Shown piece after piece: positions 24,150-34,967 of a stretch of DNA of 64,000 nt (position 1 is the first letter of the stretch; every line of letters begins with the position of its first letter). Origin of the DNA: Platycnemis pennipes (lineage: Eukaryota > Arthropoda > Insecta > Odonata > Platycnemididae); the NCBI GenBank assembly GCA_933228895.1, contig OW121852.1, forward strand, positions 60,182,872-60,246,871. Reading direction: 5' to 3'. The notes beneath the pieces were generated by a model. The model made no database searches, was not told the origin of the DNA, and saw only the letters and a program-made list of their open reading frames with translations. A program made the translations under genes and the position numbers.

Positions 24150-24245
24150 AATAAATATGGGATTGGAGCAGTTATAAGAGTCCTGACTCCTTATACCGAG
24201 GGCCTGGGTTCAATCCCCAGTAGTGGCTGAACCAGTGCGTACTAC
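24150..24245 (+). mobile_element. SINE-1 head only
   Basis: Partial A box at about 24172-24190, then 'gggcctgggttcaatccccagtagtgg' split over 24201-24227 (B box). The body is absent. The head of another SINE-1 begins about 60 bp downstream, so two insertions or a partial duplication occurred here. Confidence 0.6.
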
Positions 24246-24284
24246 ACATGTATTTTGATTCGAAAGCGTGAAAATACTCCTACT

Positions 24285-24580
24285 TCACAAATTGTGGTTT
24301 ATTGTAATCGTCAGTTGGCCTCCAACCCAGAAGGCCCAGGCTTGGATTCCGGCGTATTTTTCAGTCTTAAACCTAATGCAGTGTGGAGACCACTGTGGAG
24401 AGTTCAGTACTCCGTCTGTTGGATGGGACGCTAAGCCGTTGACCCCTTCGCGGCTTTCGTCAAAAGTAGGCGAATTCCGAATCCGGGTCTCTCTACAGCT
24501 CTTTCTCCTTATACTTCGATTCTCATCCTTTCCTGCCGATCTGAAGCGCGGGGTGGACTTAAAAATTATATATGAGATTA
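24285..24580 (+). mobile_element. SINE-1 copy
   Basis: B-box relic 'aggcttggattccgg' at 24338-24352, 'gtgtggagaccactgtggagag' region 24383-24404, 'gatgggacgctaagcc' 24423-24438, core 'gtaggcgaattccgaa' 24465-24482, and tail with 'gatctgaagcg' 24538-24548. The A box is worn. Confidence 0.75.
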
Positions 24581-24599
24581 TATTCTTAATATTGAGCCA

Positions 24600-25570
24600 A
24601 GCAGGGCAAAAAATGTGAAGGAAAAAAATATATGACAGAGACACTGTCATCTTTCATCGTAACACTATCTCTATTGGATAAAATACAGCCCGTACACCTT
24701 AAATGTTCCGAATATTTTCGCGAAGGAGCAAGAGGCATAATTTTCACCTTTTTTTTGACACGGGCGGAGGAAACAAGCGTCGAAAATATAATTTGGCGCC
24801 ACTGCTGTGAGGCATGTGATTAACCTCGTGAGAGCGGAAACATTTTATTTTATCTTTAAGGGATTCCTTCCCGATATCGGTACGTCAAAACGACACCTCC
24901 TCCTTCTACCTTACCAGAGCCAAGGAGTTTCGAGTGAAAAGGTCAAAAGAAAAAAAACGCGTGAAAGAGAAATAAGGAAGAGAAACTGATTAAATAGGGC
25001 GCCGGGATCGACTGAAAATTGAAACACTAGAAGGTGGCTGAGAATACTCTTTTGTCCTCTAAAACACATGGAGATCAAGCAGTAATGTATTTTGCCAAAA
25101 ATGAAGCACTCTTAGAGAGGGAATAAAAAATTGAGTGATTTAATGAATTTGAAATTAACCAAGAGAAAAATATGTTGAAAGCTACGTAAGAACTGAAATG
25201 AACGTTAGGAAGAAAATTCTAGATGAAAGGCTTGGTGAAAACTATATCTTTTAAAAAATGTACACCCATCAACACTTAGTGAAAATATTCGTAAGCACGG
25301 TATTCAAACTCCATTATTATATCAGCTTAATTTTGCTCTATTTGTACCGTGGATCATACATGTACGTAGAAAACCTCCTCTCGACTACCATTTTGTTTAT
25401 GAAGAATTTTCTGCCCGTCCTAGGTTACTCACGTAAAAATAATGTATCGTGCTTCTCCTAATTATCTGCTTCGGTGTAAATATTTACAACATGAGCTCTA
25501 TTTCTTGGGGTGTACATCTGCCTTTTATGATTCCTGCAACATAATAGAGGAACTTTGGGCATTTTAGCGA
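24600..25570. other. No recognisable feature
   Basis: AT-rich with only 60-67-residue frames and no motif. Confidence 0.45.
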
Positions 25571-25574
25571 GCAA

Positions 25575-25812
25575 CTGGGATAGCGTTGGCGCGGTGGATA
25601 GAGTACTGGCATCCCACCCTACAATCCCCGGTTTGGGTCCCGGATTTGGCAGAGGTTTTTGATTTCCATCCTGGTTTCTATTAAAGTTAAGTCCTGTTAA
25701 TGGAACACTCAAAGAGTAGCAGTTCTTCGGGATGGAGGCTAAATTCTGGGCACTTAGGACAATTCGTTTGTTGGCAATTCTAAAACGGACGCCAGTCATT
25801 TCTCCACCCTCC
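25575..25812 (+). mobile_element. SINE-1-related copy, diverged
   Basis: The A box 'gcgcggtggatagagtactgg' is very clear (25589-25609). The B box is worn ('ggtttgggtcccgga', 25630-25644). The middle region is mostly unlike the standard SINE-1, although it has a matching 'ggacaattcg' pyrimidine-rich end near 25760-25810. It may be a separate subfamily. Confidence 0.6.
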
Positions 25813-25814
25813 CT

Positions 25815-26330
25815 TCATTCCCTATAAATCGTAGGTACACCACATTTCCTGCCTATCCGTAATGGCATAAATGACCACAACTATTGTGCAATGTGTGTTC
25901 CTCCGGGACATATTCCGCGTTTGTAGATTTTTTTACTTTATTTCCTCAGCACTCCAGCTGGCTACCTCAGGTCTGCTGAAGGCTTCAAACAACAAACACG
26001 GAATTAATTCCGAAAGGACAAAAATTGCACAAGAACATCGCCGCGGAATCCTTCGCATATATTTTAGATCACAACGGAAGGTTGCCAACCCTTAGAGAAA
26101 CTAAATTTTCTCAGCAACTACGAGTGAAAAATATTAATTTTCTTAGCAGAGGGGAACTGATCCCTTTATTTTCAAGATGCCCCAACCTCAAACGTAAAAA
26201 TGGAACGTTTATATTCTGGACGTTCGTTCTCAATATCACACAATGTCGATAACGGGTGCAGTGACCTAATTCTTCGTGTACAATCCTTCTTTAAAAAAAT
26301 GTGGAATTTGCCACAAAATTTTAAGTAAGT
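25815..26330. other. No recognisable feature
   Basis: Short frames only (25871-26095, 26025-26252), without recognisable domains. Confidence 0.4.
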
Positions 26331-26334
26331 ATAA

Positions 26335-26425
26335 AAGGAATTCGTTAGTTATGTACGTAGAGCTACGGCCCGTAAACCCAAAGGTTGCGTGTTCAAATCC
26401 CACCTTGGGCGCACATGTTGTACTT
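26335..26425 (+). repeat. tRNA-like SINE head
   Basis: 'gtacgtagagctacggcccg' (26353-26373) could be a worn A box, and 'gcgtgttcaaatcccacc' (26388-26405) is a good B box. It is not followed by the SINE-1 body. Confidence 0.45.
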
Positions 26426-26429
26426 GTAT

Positions 26430-27488
26430 TTGGTTTGATCTTAACATGAAGGTTTTACTCGGAGTAATGACACGGTAACCTTACAGCTGGAACATCTTTA
26501 AACTTAATACTAATATACGAAAAGGTATTCGATGATTTTGGTTGCGACTTCACCACCGCCATCAACCGCTCAAGCGAACATGTGCTGCCCTTCGAATTTA
26601 TATGGCCCAGCAATCTCCTGTCTACGACGAAGATAATGGGTCGACATGAAAACAACATATACAGGCCAAGGGAAAGGAGAATGAGAGGAGTAGAAGGATG
26701 TGTAGGTTCGATTCGAGCGATTTGACTGACAGCCGAATGGATGTAAGGTGCAAAAGAAGTCTCGGGGGAAAGTATCCCACGGTACGGAAGACGAATGAAT
26801 AGTAAGCAGGTGACCATGGCCCTGTTTTGAATATGTAGGAGGAGATAGCCCTAGTCTCTTGAGACTGAAGGAGGTATTGTATCAGATATACCGCTGTGTC
26901 GGCTTCTGCGTCCCGTGACGATAGTCTATTGCGTGGCTCGTATTGGTGAGAAAAACGACATGATTTATTGAATATAGTACATTTTTAACAAGGCAAGCAG
27001 TAACAGTGATGCAAGACAAATGTTAGGAAACCAACCCTGAGTAAAAGAAACTGACGAATAGACTAGCGACAATACTTTGGGATCTGGATCAAACTGAACT
27101 ACATAGGGACCTGGGGAATCAGCGAAAGAGATATTAGGTTAGGGGACATTAGTTACGTGAGGCGTTAAGGGAGGGCCTCGGCAAATATCACGACATTTTT
27201 TCCCGCAAGAAACAGTGTAAAATTGCGAAAAAAAACTGGGTTAAATTAAGTAACACATGTTTCTCCCCACTAAAATATGGCTAAATCCTACACAATCGCG
27301 GTTATGCGAATGCCACAAAGTAGCACAGTAGCTCTTCGATTGTTTAGCCGCCACCGGCCAGCCAAACGCGCGACTCGATGAACGCTGCGGCGCGGCTTAC
27401 GAGCCGGGTGGCAGCGACGTTTATGTTTTTTTTTAAATAAATCCAACGCAATCAAGCACAGATTAACGTATTCACACTTAATATACGC
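26430..27488. other. No recognisable feature
   Basis: The 120-residue minus frame at 26455-26817 has no recognisable domain. A GC-richer patch lies at 27340-27415. Nothing further is supported. Confidence 0.4.
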
Positions 27489-27489
27489 A

Positions 27490-27620
27490 TTTTGAAAAAT
27501 CTCACGTGAGATTAGGGGGGGGGGGAAAGGGTCGAGCCAAATCTCACGACATCTCACCAAGGGGAACGGGGGGGTCGAAAAATCACCAAAATAGCCTCAC
27601 GTAATTAATGGACGCCTTCT
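27490..27620 (+). repeat. G-rich dispersed-repeat module
   Basis: An E-box-like palindrome 'ctcacgtgag' (about 27501-27510) is followed by an 11-G run (27515-27525), a second 'ctcacgacatctcacc' and another G run near 27569. It ends in 'cctcacgtaattaatgg'. A diverged relative of parts of it may lie at 27150-27215 ('ttacgtgaggcg', 'atcacgacat'). This arrangement is familiar from dispersed insect repeats, but I cannot name the family. The G runs could form a quadruplex. Confidence 0.45.
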
Positions 27621-28724
27621 TTTCAGTGATGACGTTAAAAATATGTTGCGAACTCCAACTTACTAAGGTAGAATTGGGTCGAGTGATTTCGCTGCAAACG
27701 TTATGTTGGCGACAATTGGGTCTTAACAGGAACTTTATCAAATTTCTCCAACTTCGTAAACTAGTCCACGAGGCTTAACCGAATACAGTTTAAATAGGCG
27801 GCAAAATGATTTTTTTTTAACGACAATGTCGCGCTAGAGACTTCCGACTTACTTCTAGTTCAATTTTTTTTCTCCACAGCTAACAAACAAGAGATCGTTT
27901 CCATACATCAGTATTTGGCGTCGCCCCCTCGTGCATGTTACTACCGACCCACGAGCTTCCCAGCGAACGCGAAGAAAACTCGCGAGCGAGTGAGAGGATA
28001 TTTTTTCAATTATTTTGTTATGCCATTCCCGTACGTTTAATACCGATTATGGACGCGTATCCATCTTTTACATTTGTCGGAGAAAATTTTATTACGATCT
28101 TTATCGGTGCCGTTTGATGGAATAAAAAAAACACGCACGACAATGGAACAAAAAACACACAACGCTGTTATGTGGCGTTCCCAATTGATTCGATCTGGCG
28201 TCGATTTCATCGCAGAAGCTGCCAAGCTGCTAAGACTTTTACCAAATTTGAATGAATCTATAACTTAGTTCTTTTCCCTTCCGAAATTCCGAAGAAAAGA
28301 TTGTAAGAGAATTTTGCTTACGAGCATAAGCGAAATCTTCGACGCCATGTGGATTGCATAATCTCTCTATATCCTCGACTTTTACATTTACCAGTGTACA
28401 TAAGGAAAGGCTGTTGGAGTTTAAGTTTCATCAGCATTATCTCAACTCACGAAATATGTGTGTTGCTAACAATGACTATTATTCAAAATTTTGTTATGTC
28501 TTTTATTATTTTAATCTACCTCGTGGAGTTCCAAATTTCGTCCTAAATTCGCTCAAATATTGGACGTTTAAGTAATCATGGGCTCAATAACGATATTAAT
28601 AAAACCTATATTTTCATAAGGGAGTCATAACTAGATTTTCCAGAGTGTTTTAACTAGTAAAGGTGAGAATTGGTTGGGGATACTCTATTTTAGAAGAGGC
28701 GCTGTATACTACTTCCGCATAAGA
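27621..28724. other. No recognisable feature
   Basis: AT-rich with short frames of 60-73 residues, none with motif support. Confidence 0.45.
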
Positions 28725-28725
28725 T

Positions 28726-29022
28726 CCATTCAAACCGGCAGGATATATACATGGACGGGGATGGAAGAGTAGCGAGGAAGGTTGGAGAGAAACTCATGCG
28801 TCGGGATTAGCCTGCCTCCTATCAGGAAAAGCGCCAAGGGGACCACGGCTAAAAGTTCCACCCGAAGGACAGATACTTACTGAACTTGAAAGATATTCAC
28901 AAAGCACTCAAATTGGGGCTGGATTATACCCCATACCAATGAAAAATATCTTTCACTGCCGGGATTCGAATCCGGTCACCAGAGGAGAGATCAGTGCGCT
29001 AACCAGTACACCAACCCGACCC
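28726..29022 (-). mobile_element. SINE-1 subtype, full-length copy
   Basis: On the minus strand the A box lies at 28995-29020 ('ggtgtactggttagcgcac') and the B box at 28962-28980 ('ggattcgaatcccggcag'). The middle region contains 'gagtgctttgtgaatatctttc' in two parts (28882-28903). The core near 28803-28820 reads 'gcaggctaatcccgacg'. The body ends near 28730. It shares its middle region with the 6.3-kb copy and differs there from the 22.2-kb copy, so two SINE-1 subtypes are present. Confidence 0.85.
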
Positions 29023-29225
29023 CTTGAACATTCTCTGGGTCCCGAAGTCATCAAGGTAACCTGCCCAGCAGAGAGATTTAATCGTGATTGGTACACAATG
29101 AATTTTGGATACGTCTACGCATCTTCTCGTTTATTCATGGAAGATGAATTCAAATCCATCGACATTACCACATTTACAGACGATTTATGATGGCGTACCT
29201 TATTGAAAACCTGGCTGTTCCAAAG

Positions 29226-29257
29226 CTAATACATATCTGTGAACAGATATGTATTAG
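29226..29257. repeat. 32-bp near-perfect palindrome
   Basis: Arms 'ctaatacatatctgt' (29226-29240) and 'acagatatgtattag' (29243-29257) are perfect reverse complements around a 2-nt centre. The right arm plus centre is repeated at 29469-29489. Confidence 0.9.
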
Positions 29258-29468
29258 CTACTGGTGGATATTGGGAGGGAGTAGGAAACAAAGTAAATGT
29301 ATGGGTCAAGAAATGAAAGGCAGTGGCTTACTGAAGCCTTTTATAGAGATCAAAGCGCTTAGTAAGAGCGGACGACAAAGGACAACTATTTGCTTTTTGA
29401 TGGGCAATGGGAGGTACTTCTAAATCTAAATTTTGCCCGACGAGCCGCTCCAATGGCGTGTTCACATT
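29258..29468 (+). mobile_element. Unidentified 0.2-kb insertion flanked by 21-bp direct repeat
   Basis: The 21-mer made of 'ctgtgaacaga' plus 'tatgtattag' occurs at 29237-29257 and again at 29469-29489, exactly bracketing this 211-bp segment, as a long target duplication would. The interior is about 95% identical (by eye) to the reverse complement of 29731-29938. It has no tRNA-like A and B boxes, no poly(A), and no recognised protein. Candidate explanations are a retroposed piece of a larger element or a processed RNA copy. Confidence 0.65.
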
Positions 29469-29730
29469 CTGTGAACAGATATGTATTAGAATATGTCATT
29501 CGGCTTTTAGAAGAGCATTGTTTGAAACCCCTAGAGATTAGAAGGGCGTTCGCAAGATTAAAATTACTCGAATTCGAATCCAACACTGCAGCCATGTTTC
29601 TACCCCCACATTATATCAGTGTGACGCATGTAAATTAGAAATCAACTGTTGGACGGAGCGGTGCAAGATTTCGTTTCGCCTATTTTTATACGAGACTCAA
29701 CTTCACGGCTGGTGAACTACCACCCCCTGA

Positions 29731-29938
29731 CACACGCGATTGGAGCGGCTCGTCGGGCAAAATTTAGATTTAGAAGTACATTCCATTGCCCATCCAAAAA
29801 GCAAATCGTTGTCCATTGTCGTCCCCTCTTACTAAGCGCTTTGATCTCTATAAAAGGCTTCAGCAAGCCACTGCCTTTCATTTCTTGACCCATACATTTA
29901 CTTTGTTTCCTACTGCCTCCCAATATCCACCAGTAGCT
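29731..29938 (-). repeat. Second, inverted copy of the 29.3-kb repeat
   Basis: The reverse complement of 29256-29462 with few substitutions. Both copies end in the same 'gcgattggagcgg' type block on one side and 'ccagtagct' on the other. No direct repeat flanks this copy. Beyond 29938 the sequence continues into unassigned DNA that may belong to the same parent element. Confidence 0.8.
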
Positions 29939-29939
29939 T

Positions 29940-30534
29940 TCTCTATTCCTCTGCTATGCCAGGCACTTCCTCTATTGTCTCACTAAACCTACGCCATTCT
30001 CCTTTACACCCAGACATCAAACGTTTCCAAGCTCACCTCATCCTTTCTCCTCTAGAAGCTACCGCTGAAATTGTTCGCCTTGGCGGCCAGACGTGGCAGA
30101 ATAATAAAAGTATAAAAAAAAGAACTGTAACTTTCCCTTCAAATACTACTAGTGAAAAGATCTCGGAATTTCTACTGGGTTACGCTTAGAATCATACCCA
30201 ACGTAAAGAATCAATGGAAGACTCTCCCTTAGTCATCAGGAAAAATGTCATGAAATAAATAAACTCCAATAAGAATTCGAACAGTCAGGTGCCTTCTGAA
30301 TGGCCAGGGGGCGCCAAGGGATTGTGAATGTTGTTACAGCTGGAGCGATGAAACTAAGTTCTTGCGCCACAAATTATTTTCCTGATGACAATGAACGAGT
30401 AATGTTTTGAAACTTAGAGTATGATTAAAAGTAGTTCTTCTAGTAGTAGTTCTAACCCGATTGAGTTTACGAGAGCTTTTCACAAGCGAGATTCTGATAT
30501 TAAAGACGGTTCATTATTGTGTAAATCGGGAATA
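29940..30534. other. Unassigned flank of the inverted repeat
   Basis: Includes a hammerhead-like string 'cctgatga' ... 'gaaac' at 30388-30412 (see findings) and an AGT-rich simple stretch at 30428-30452. No gene is seen. Confidence 0.4.
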
Positions 30535-30650
30535 CAGGGAAAGGAGCACACGCACAAGACCTTTCCCTTCCATTCCCATCCTTATACCTTCCCTCCCGGT
30601 CTGAAGCGCCTATTAGAGCGGAAGCAGACTTGAAAACACCCATGAAAAAC
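30535..30650 (+). mobile_element. SINE-1 tail fragment
   Basis: A pyrimidine-rich stretch, then 'ggtctgaagcgcctattagagcgg' region (30599-30622) and 'cagacttgaaaacacc' (30626-30641). This is the 3' part of the SINE-1 subtype with the 'cagacttgaaaa' tail. Head and core are missing. Confidence 0.7.
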
Positions 30651-30654
30651 GATG

Positions 30655-31822
30655 ACAAAACTGCGCAACGAGATAAATCCAGTCTCGTGGGAAAACGGAA
30701 ATGAATGATTTAACGTGGACACTAATACCGAAGGGTTTAAAAGACTCAAGGTAAATCCAAAGTGTATCTGAGAGATGCCGGAAGCTCGGTCACCGTAGCT
30801 ACTGCGAATTGGACAGGATTGGGAAATGAAAACGGAGACAATGTGTATCATACGCCCGCGCGGTATCAGCAAGTTTCCTCACGGTTACCATAAAATGTCT
30901 ATCGTGCAGCTGGAGCATTAATATGGAATAACTTTAGTTTGCCAGTTTATTTTATTACGAATCCGGTGGATTGATAGATGAAAAAAAGAAAATGTGACAC
31001 ACCATTTATTACTAGGTCAATATTTTAGCAACTGCTCCATTGATAAGCTATGGTTCCGAAAGGAAAGTCATTAAAGAAAAGGGGCACATTTTAATTTTGA
31101 ATGCAAGCCAGAAGTCAACTCGGGATATTTTTCCTTCCTTTCTACGTTTATTTTCAATCAACCTCACGTTAGCTAAGTGTTACGACCGTTTCCCCCTACA
31201 CACATCACTAAAAAATGAATTAATTCGCTACGCATAAAATTTTCCAGTTATTTTCCGGGACACTTAAGCTCTGAATGGATACCTGACGTAAACTATTAAG
31301 TCGACAAGATAACCTGGATCAAAATTACGATTCAAACGACTATCGCCATACTTCACCCCGCAGCTAGCACGAACTTCCGTTCCAGTTGAGTTCAGAGCAA
31401 AATGACTTGAGCAGAAAAATAAAGCTTTTACAGCGAACAAACACGTTCTATTTCATAGAGAAATATTTAAGCTACTTTTTAATTTATTTCTTTCCAATGG
31501 AAAAAAAATCGTTTGAAAATCTTATTTCAACGCCACTGGGTTGCGTGCATTAAATGATTAATTACAATAGCGCAGCGTCAAATTTCCGACAGCTTAACTT
31601 CCTCTAAAACGTTCCGAAGAGATGAAGCAAGCAAGACAACGCGCCAACTTATTCTTTCCTAATCCTATCGTGCAACTAATTTGAAGCGCAACGGCGCGTG
31701 AAATTCAAGCATCAGAGTTTTGCATTTTCTCTTCCCTACCAGCGTTATGCCAAAAATAAAGGGTAATTTAAAATCACAAAGCGTAGGTAGGTTCAGCTAA
31801 TGGAGTTTAAAGAGGTTTATTT
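30655..31822. other. No recognisable feature
   Basis: AT-rich, with no repeat partner and no motif-bearing frame. Confidence 0.45.
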
Positions 31823-31824
31823 CG

Positions 31825-31898
31825 GACCTGAGACAGGAACCCGATCAATATCTTGACACTCTTCCCGCTGAGATACCCAGATAACCGTGTCCCCAACC
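31825..31898 (-). repeat. tRNA-like SINE head, diverged
   Basis: On the minus strand: 'gtatctcagcgggaagagtg' (31858-31877, A box) and 'gatcgggttcctgtctc' (31832-31850, B-box-like). Confidence 0.45.
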
Positions 31899-31899
31899 A

Positions 31900-33340
31900 T
31901 ATTACACAATGCGAGAAAAACTATTACACCAGGTAACATCCACTACTTTCGAATTTCCTTTCGTCTCGCGCGCAACCTGTCAACAAAACGATTATGATTG
32001 CATCAAAAAATGGAAACACGATAAAAGCAAACAAACACATCGACGACGAATAAATGAAGCAGGCATTTAAATTAAGAATCATGCCGAACGGCCTATGCAA
32101 ACATAAACGGGATGCTAAATCTGAGTGAGCCAAGAGTCTCGTCGGAGAAAATTTCCAAGAGGGGAAACGCAAATCCAAACATCTTTTTAATGTAATTCGA
32201 TTTCCCAAATGCTGAAGTGTCAACCCTAGCTATCAAAATCAAGTCATCCCAAAGGACAACTCACGCGTTTTTAAAAATATTTTCCGAGAGTTGATTCTGA
32301 AGCAGAGACTAAAGAACAAAGTTTACCCACTAGAAGAATAAATTTACTATCGGTCTCTTCAGGAGCCAGGTCACCTAAGCTTACGGTCTAAAATAAGCTG
32401 CATTAAAAAAACCAGTCCTGCGTAAAGAGTGTACCATCACAAGCGCTTTGCTTCGGGTACTTAAAAGGGTTCTCGCGTGCAATATCTACGTAAAGGCCCG
32501 ACGATCATAATGACTTTTTGAAAATTTGGAAAAGGGAAAGCATTAAACTTTAAGAACTATGAATGAATATCAAACGACTAAAAAGCATCAAATCTTGTGT
32601 TTACGCTTCGGTTTGTGGAGCTCTAATATGTCTAATATTGAATAGGACCTTGAAAATGATGGTGATCCGTTGAAACCTTGATCGGTAAGTGGTTACAAAT
32701 TGTGTGGATAATACTATTTCAAGATATTCTTCTTTTTCAGCTTGCATTCATGTCTACACAACCAATAAAAACAATTTCTGTTTAATATGCCCGAGAAGGA
32801 CGAGATGTATACAAAAGAGACGAGGGAATGGAATGGTGAAACACCAGACTAAAATATTATTATTTCCCATTACTTAGGCTATTTGAGGCAGGGTCCAATA
32901 TTAACCGCGATAAATGAATTAAAAGAACCGATGATGACTGAATCTGGCAAACGCCAACAAAGCAAATACATCGCAAGGATTCCGTCATGTTTTATGCAAA
33001 ACGCCGGGTACTTTGGTTATTTCGCGTTCTTATGCACGTAAAAAACTAAAACTCCGAATTAATTCCTTTGCCGGAAACATCAGTTCCTTACACTCTAGAA
33101 GTGTTTACACAAATCACTTAGCTTAGGTAAAAAAATAAGTTTTTTAACAATTCATTTACGAAACTTTCATAGTATCGATTTAAGTTCCTACCAGTCTTAT
33201 TTGAAATATTCTACTCTGGAAAATAAATTGTTTTTATGTATTGTGTACATGTATCTCCACAACTACACAAGAGTACAACAACAAGCTAACACGTCAGAGG
33301 AATAGGTAGCTGTATTATTAAGCACAGAATTATTTAAGGA
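31900..33340. other. No recognisable feature
   Basis: AT-rich. The 99-residue minus frame at 31924-32223 has no motif support. Confidence 0.45.
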
Positions 33341-33344
33341 TCGA

Positions 33345-33655
33345 ACTAGTGAGGTGGTTAGAGTACTGACATACCATCTCAAAGCATAGGTTCAAATCCC
33401 GACTGGCAGATTTTTCTGCGGTTCAACGAGCCTTTCTTGTGAGTACTTTTCAACGTGAGAACATCAGTTTCAGCACTTCGACCGTCTCATGGGACGTAAA
33501 ACCGTGGGACTCCTTGGAACCTTTCGAAACAAGCAGGCTAATGCCGACGGCGAGGCGGGTTCCTCTCTACACTTCAATCATATATACATATATCCACCTA
33601 TCTAATTGGTGCAAATTACCTTAGATGTCTCTTACCTTCCCATAACAACGGCCCT
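33345..33655 (+). mobile_element. SINE-1, alternative-tail subtype
   Basis: A box 'gtgaggtggttagagtactg' (33349-33368), B box 'aggttcaaatcccga' (33388-33402), 'catgggacgtaaaaccgtgg' (33488-33507), core 'caggctaatgccgacgg' (33534-33550) and tail 'ctaattggtgcaaattacctta' (33602-33623). The tail groups it with the 23.7-kb copy. Confidence 0.8.
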
Positions 33656-33657
33656 TC

Positions 33658-34090
33658 TAAAAAGGTTTCAGTGCTGAAAACGACCGTTTCAAATTTCTAA
33701 GAACCCATGAGTTTTTTTAGCCTCCCCCGCTGGGACACTTTCTTACAGAGATTCCGACAAAAGCTTCGAGCGTTGCGCACTTGTGCTTCCCTCCTCTGGC
33801 GACAGGATTTCTTATCTCGTTCCACACTTGCTCCACGGGGAACCGGTCAGGGCAGTGATGCGGCATTTTCTTTTTTTTTTACTCCAACTCCTAGGAATAT
33901 AATACAACAGAGTGACGGGAACAGATGTCACCCGCGAACTTAAGCGAGGAAAATGCCTCTCTCAATAGAACCACAAGTAGACAAATATCGATCGCCGACA
34001 ATATACCCTCGACGGACGAGTGATGTGATCATTTTTCTAGCTTATTTCATGGATATTCACCTGAAAGGGGCAACGCTCAACAAATAATCA
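33658..34090. other. No recognisable feature
   Basis: One 78-residue frame (33707-33943) with no motif. A poly-T run lies near 33871-33881. Confidence 0.4.
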
Positions 34091-34093
34091 TCT

Positions 34094-34300
34094 CCGGGAG
34101 TCATCAAACCTACGATTGATTTGAAACAGCTCTTCCGGATTCTTCCAATAATCGGCTAAACTCCTCACATTTGACATAATTCTTCTCTCATACTATCTTC
34201 AATGATTTTTCCATATATCTTAGAAAAAACTTTCCTCTGTCAACCTTTCCAATCACTATGCTCTCAACGGCTGTCTTTGTCAGTCACCACAAGAATAAGC
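34094..34300 (-). mobile_element. LINE-A 3' end, strongly diverged
   Basis: 'ctacgattgatttgaaacagctct' (34110-34133) matches the LINE-A 3'-UTR block position by position with several changes. The following stretch to about 34230 keeps the order of the other copies, including 'cggctaaactc' and 'taattcttctctcat'. Beyond 34240 the match fades. There is no CAT tail left. Confidence 0.6.
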
Positions 34301-34439
34301 AACAAATATTTCAAATCTAACGATCAGTTTCACGGAAGATAGGATGTACTGCAAACGACGTACACATGCTACCCTACGGGTGACAATGAAGCAGGGGAGT
34401 TTGAGAAGGATTAATCCCACCTCTTCGGAACAAAACATA

Positions 34440-34565
34440 GTGTTTGATACGACCACTTATGGACAATAGTAAAATTTCCACGGAGAAAAAAAATCATTCG
34501 TCTTGACCGGGGCTCGAACCCGGAACCCCTGGTCTTCGGCCAATTGAGCCATCAAGGATTCCATC
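34440..34565 (-). mobile_element. SINE-2 copy
   Basis: On the minus strand: 'ggctcaattgg' (34540-34550, A-box relic with a deletion), then the B box 'ccgggttcgagccccgg' (34508-34524), then 'cgaatgattttttttc' and 'ccgtggaaatttt' (34470-34500). The tail is shared with the next two copies. Confidence 0.75.
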
Positions 34566-34821
34566 TCCCCAGTATATTTTCTCTCAAGGAGACAGTATTT
34601 GCATTAAAAACATAACAATGACCATCGTACCATAATTTCAACGCCGTGGCATCTTAATCTTCCTAATGCAATTTAAGTAGAGTATTAATGCATTTGATCC
34701 CCTTGGGAGTTAAATTTATTCCTCAAACTTGGTTTACTTTAACCTCCTAAATATGGGTAGAAGGCTCGCGGAAATAGCCGCGAAAAATTTAACGGCGTTA
34801 CCCGCAGAAATTTCACAGTAA

Positions 34822-34916
34822 CAGAAATTCCACAGAGAAAAAAATCACTCACCTTAATTGAGACTCTAACCCGGACCCCTTGATTTCACTACCACTTGAG
34901 TTACCGATATTTCAAA
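34822..34916 (-). mobile_element. SINE-2 copy, degraded
   Basis: On the minus strand: 'ggtaactcaagtggtagtg' (34890-34908), 'ggtccgggttagagtctc' (34860-34880), then 'gtgagtgatttttttctctgtggaattt' in part (34826-34856). Same orientation as the 34.4-kb copy, opposite to the 35.0-kb copy. Confidence 0.7.
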
Positions 34917-34967
34917 TCTAATGAGATGCTCTTTCCTCGGCTCTATATTTTCCACACTGAAAGAGAA

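Noticed and set aside
24285..24650. Opposed frames of 116 and 121 residues
   Set aside because: Both read through a SINE-1 copy.
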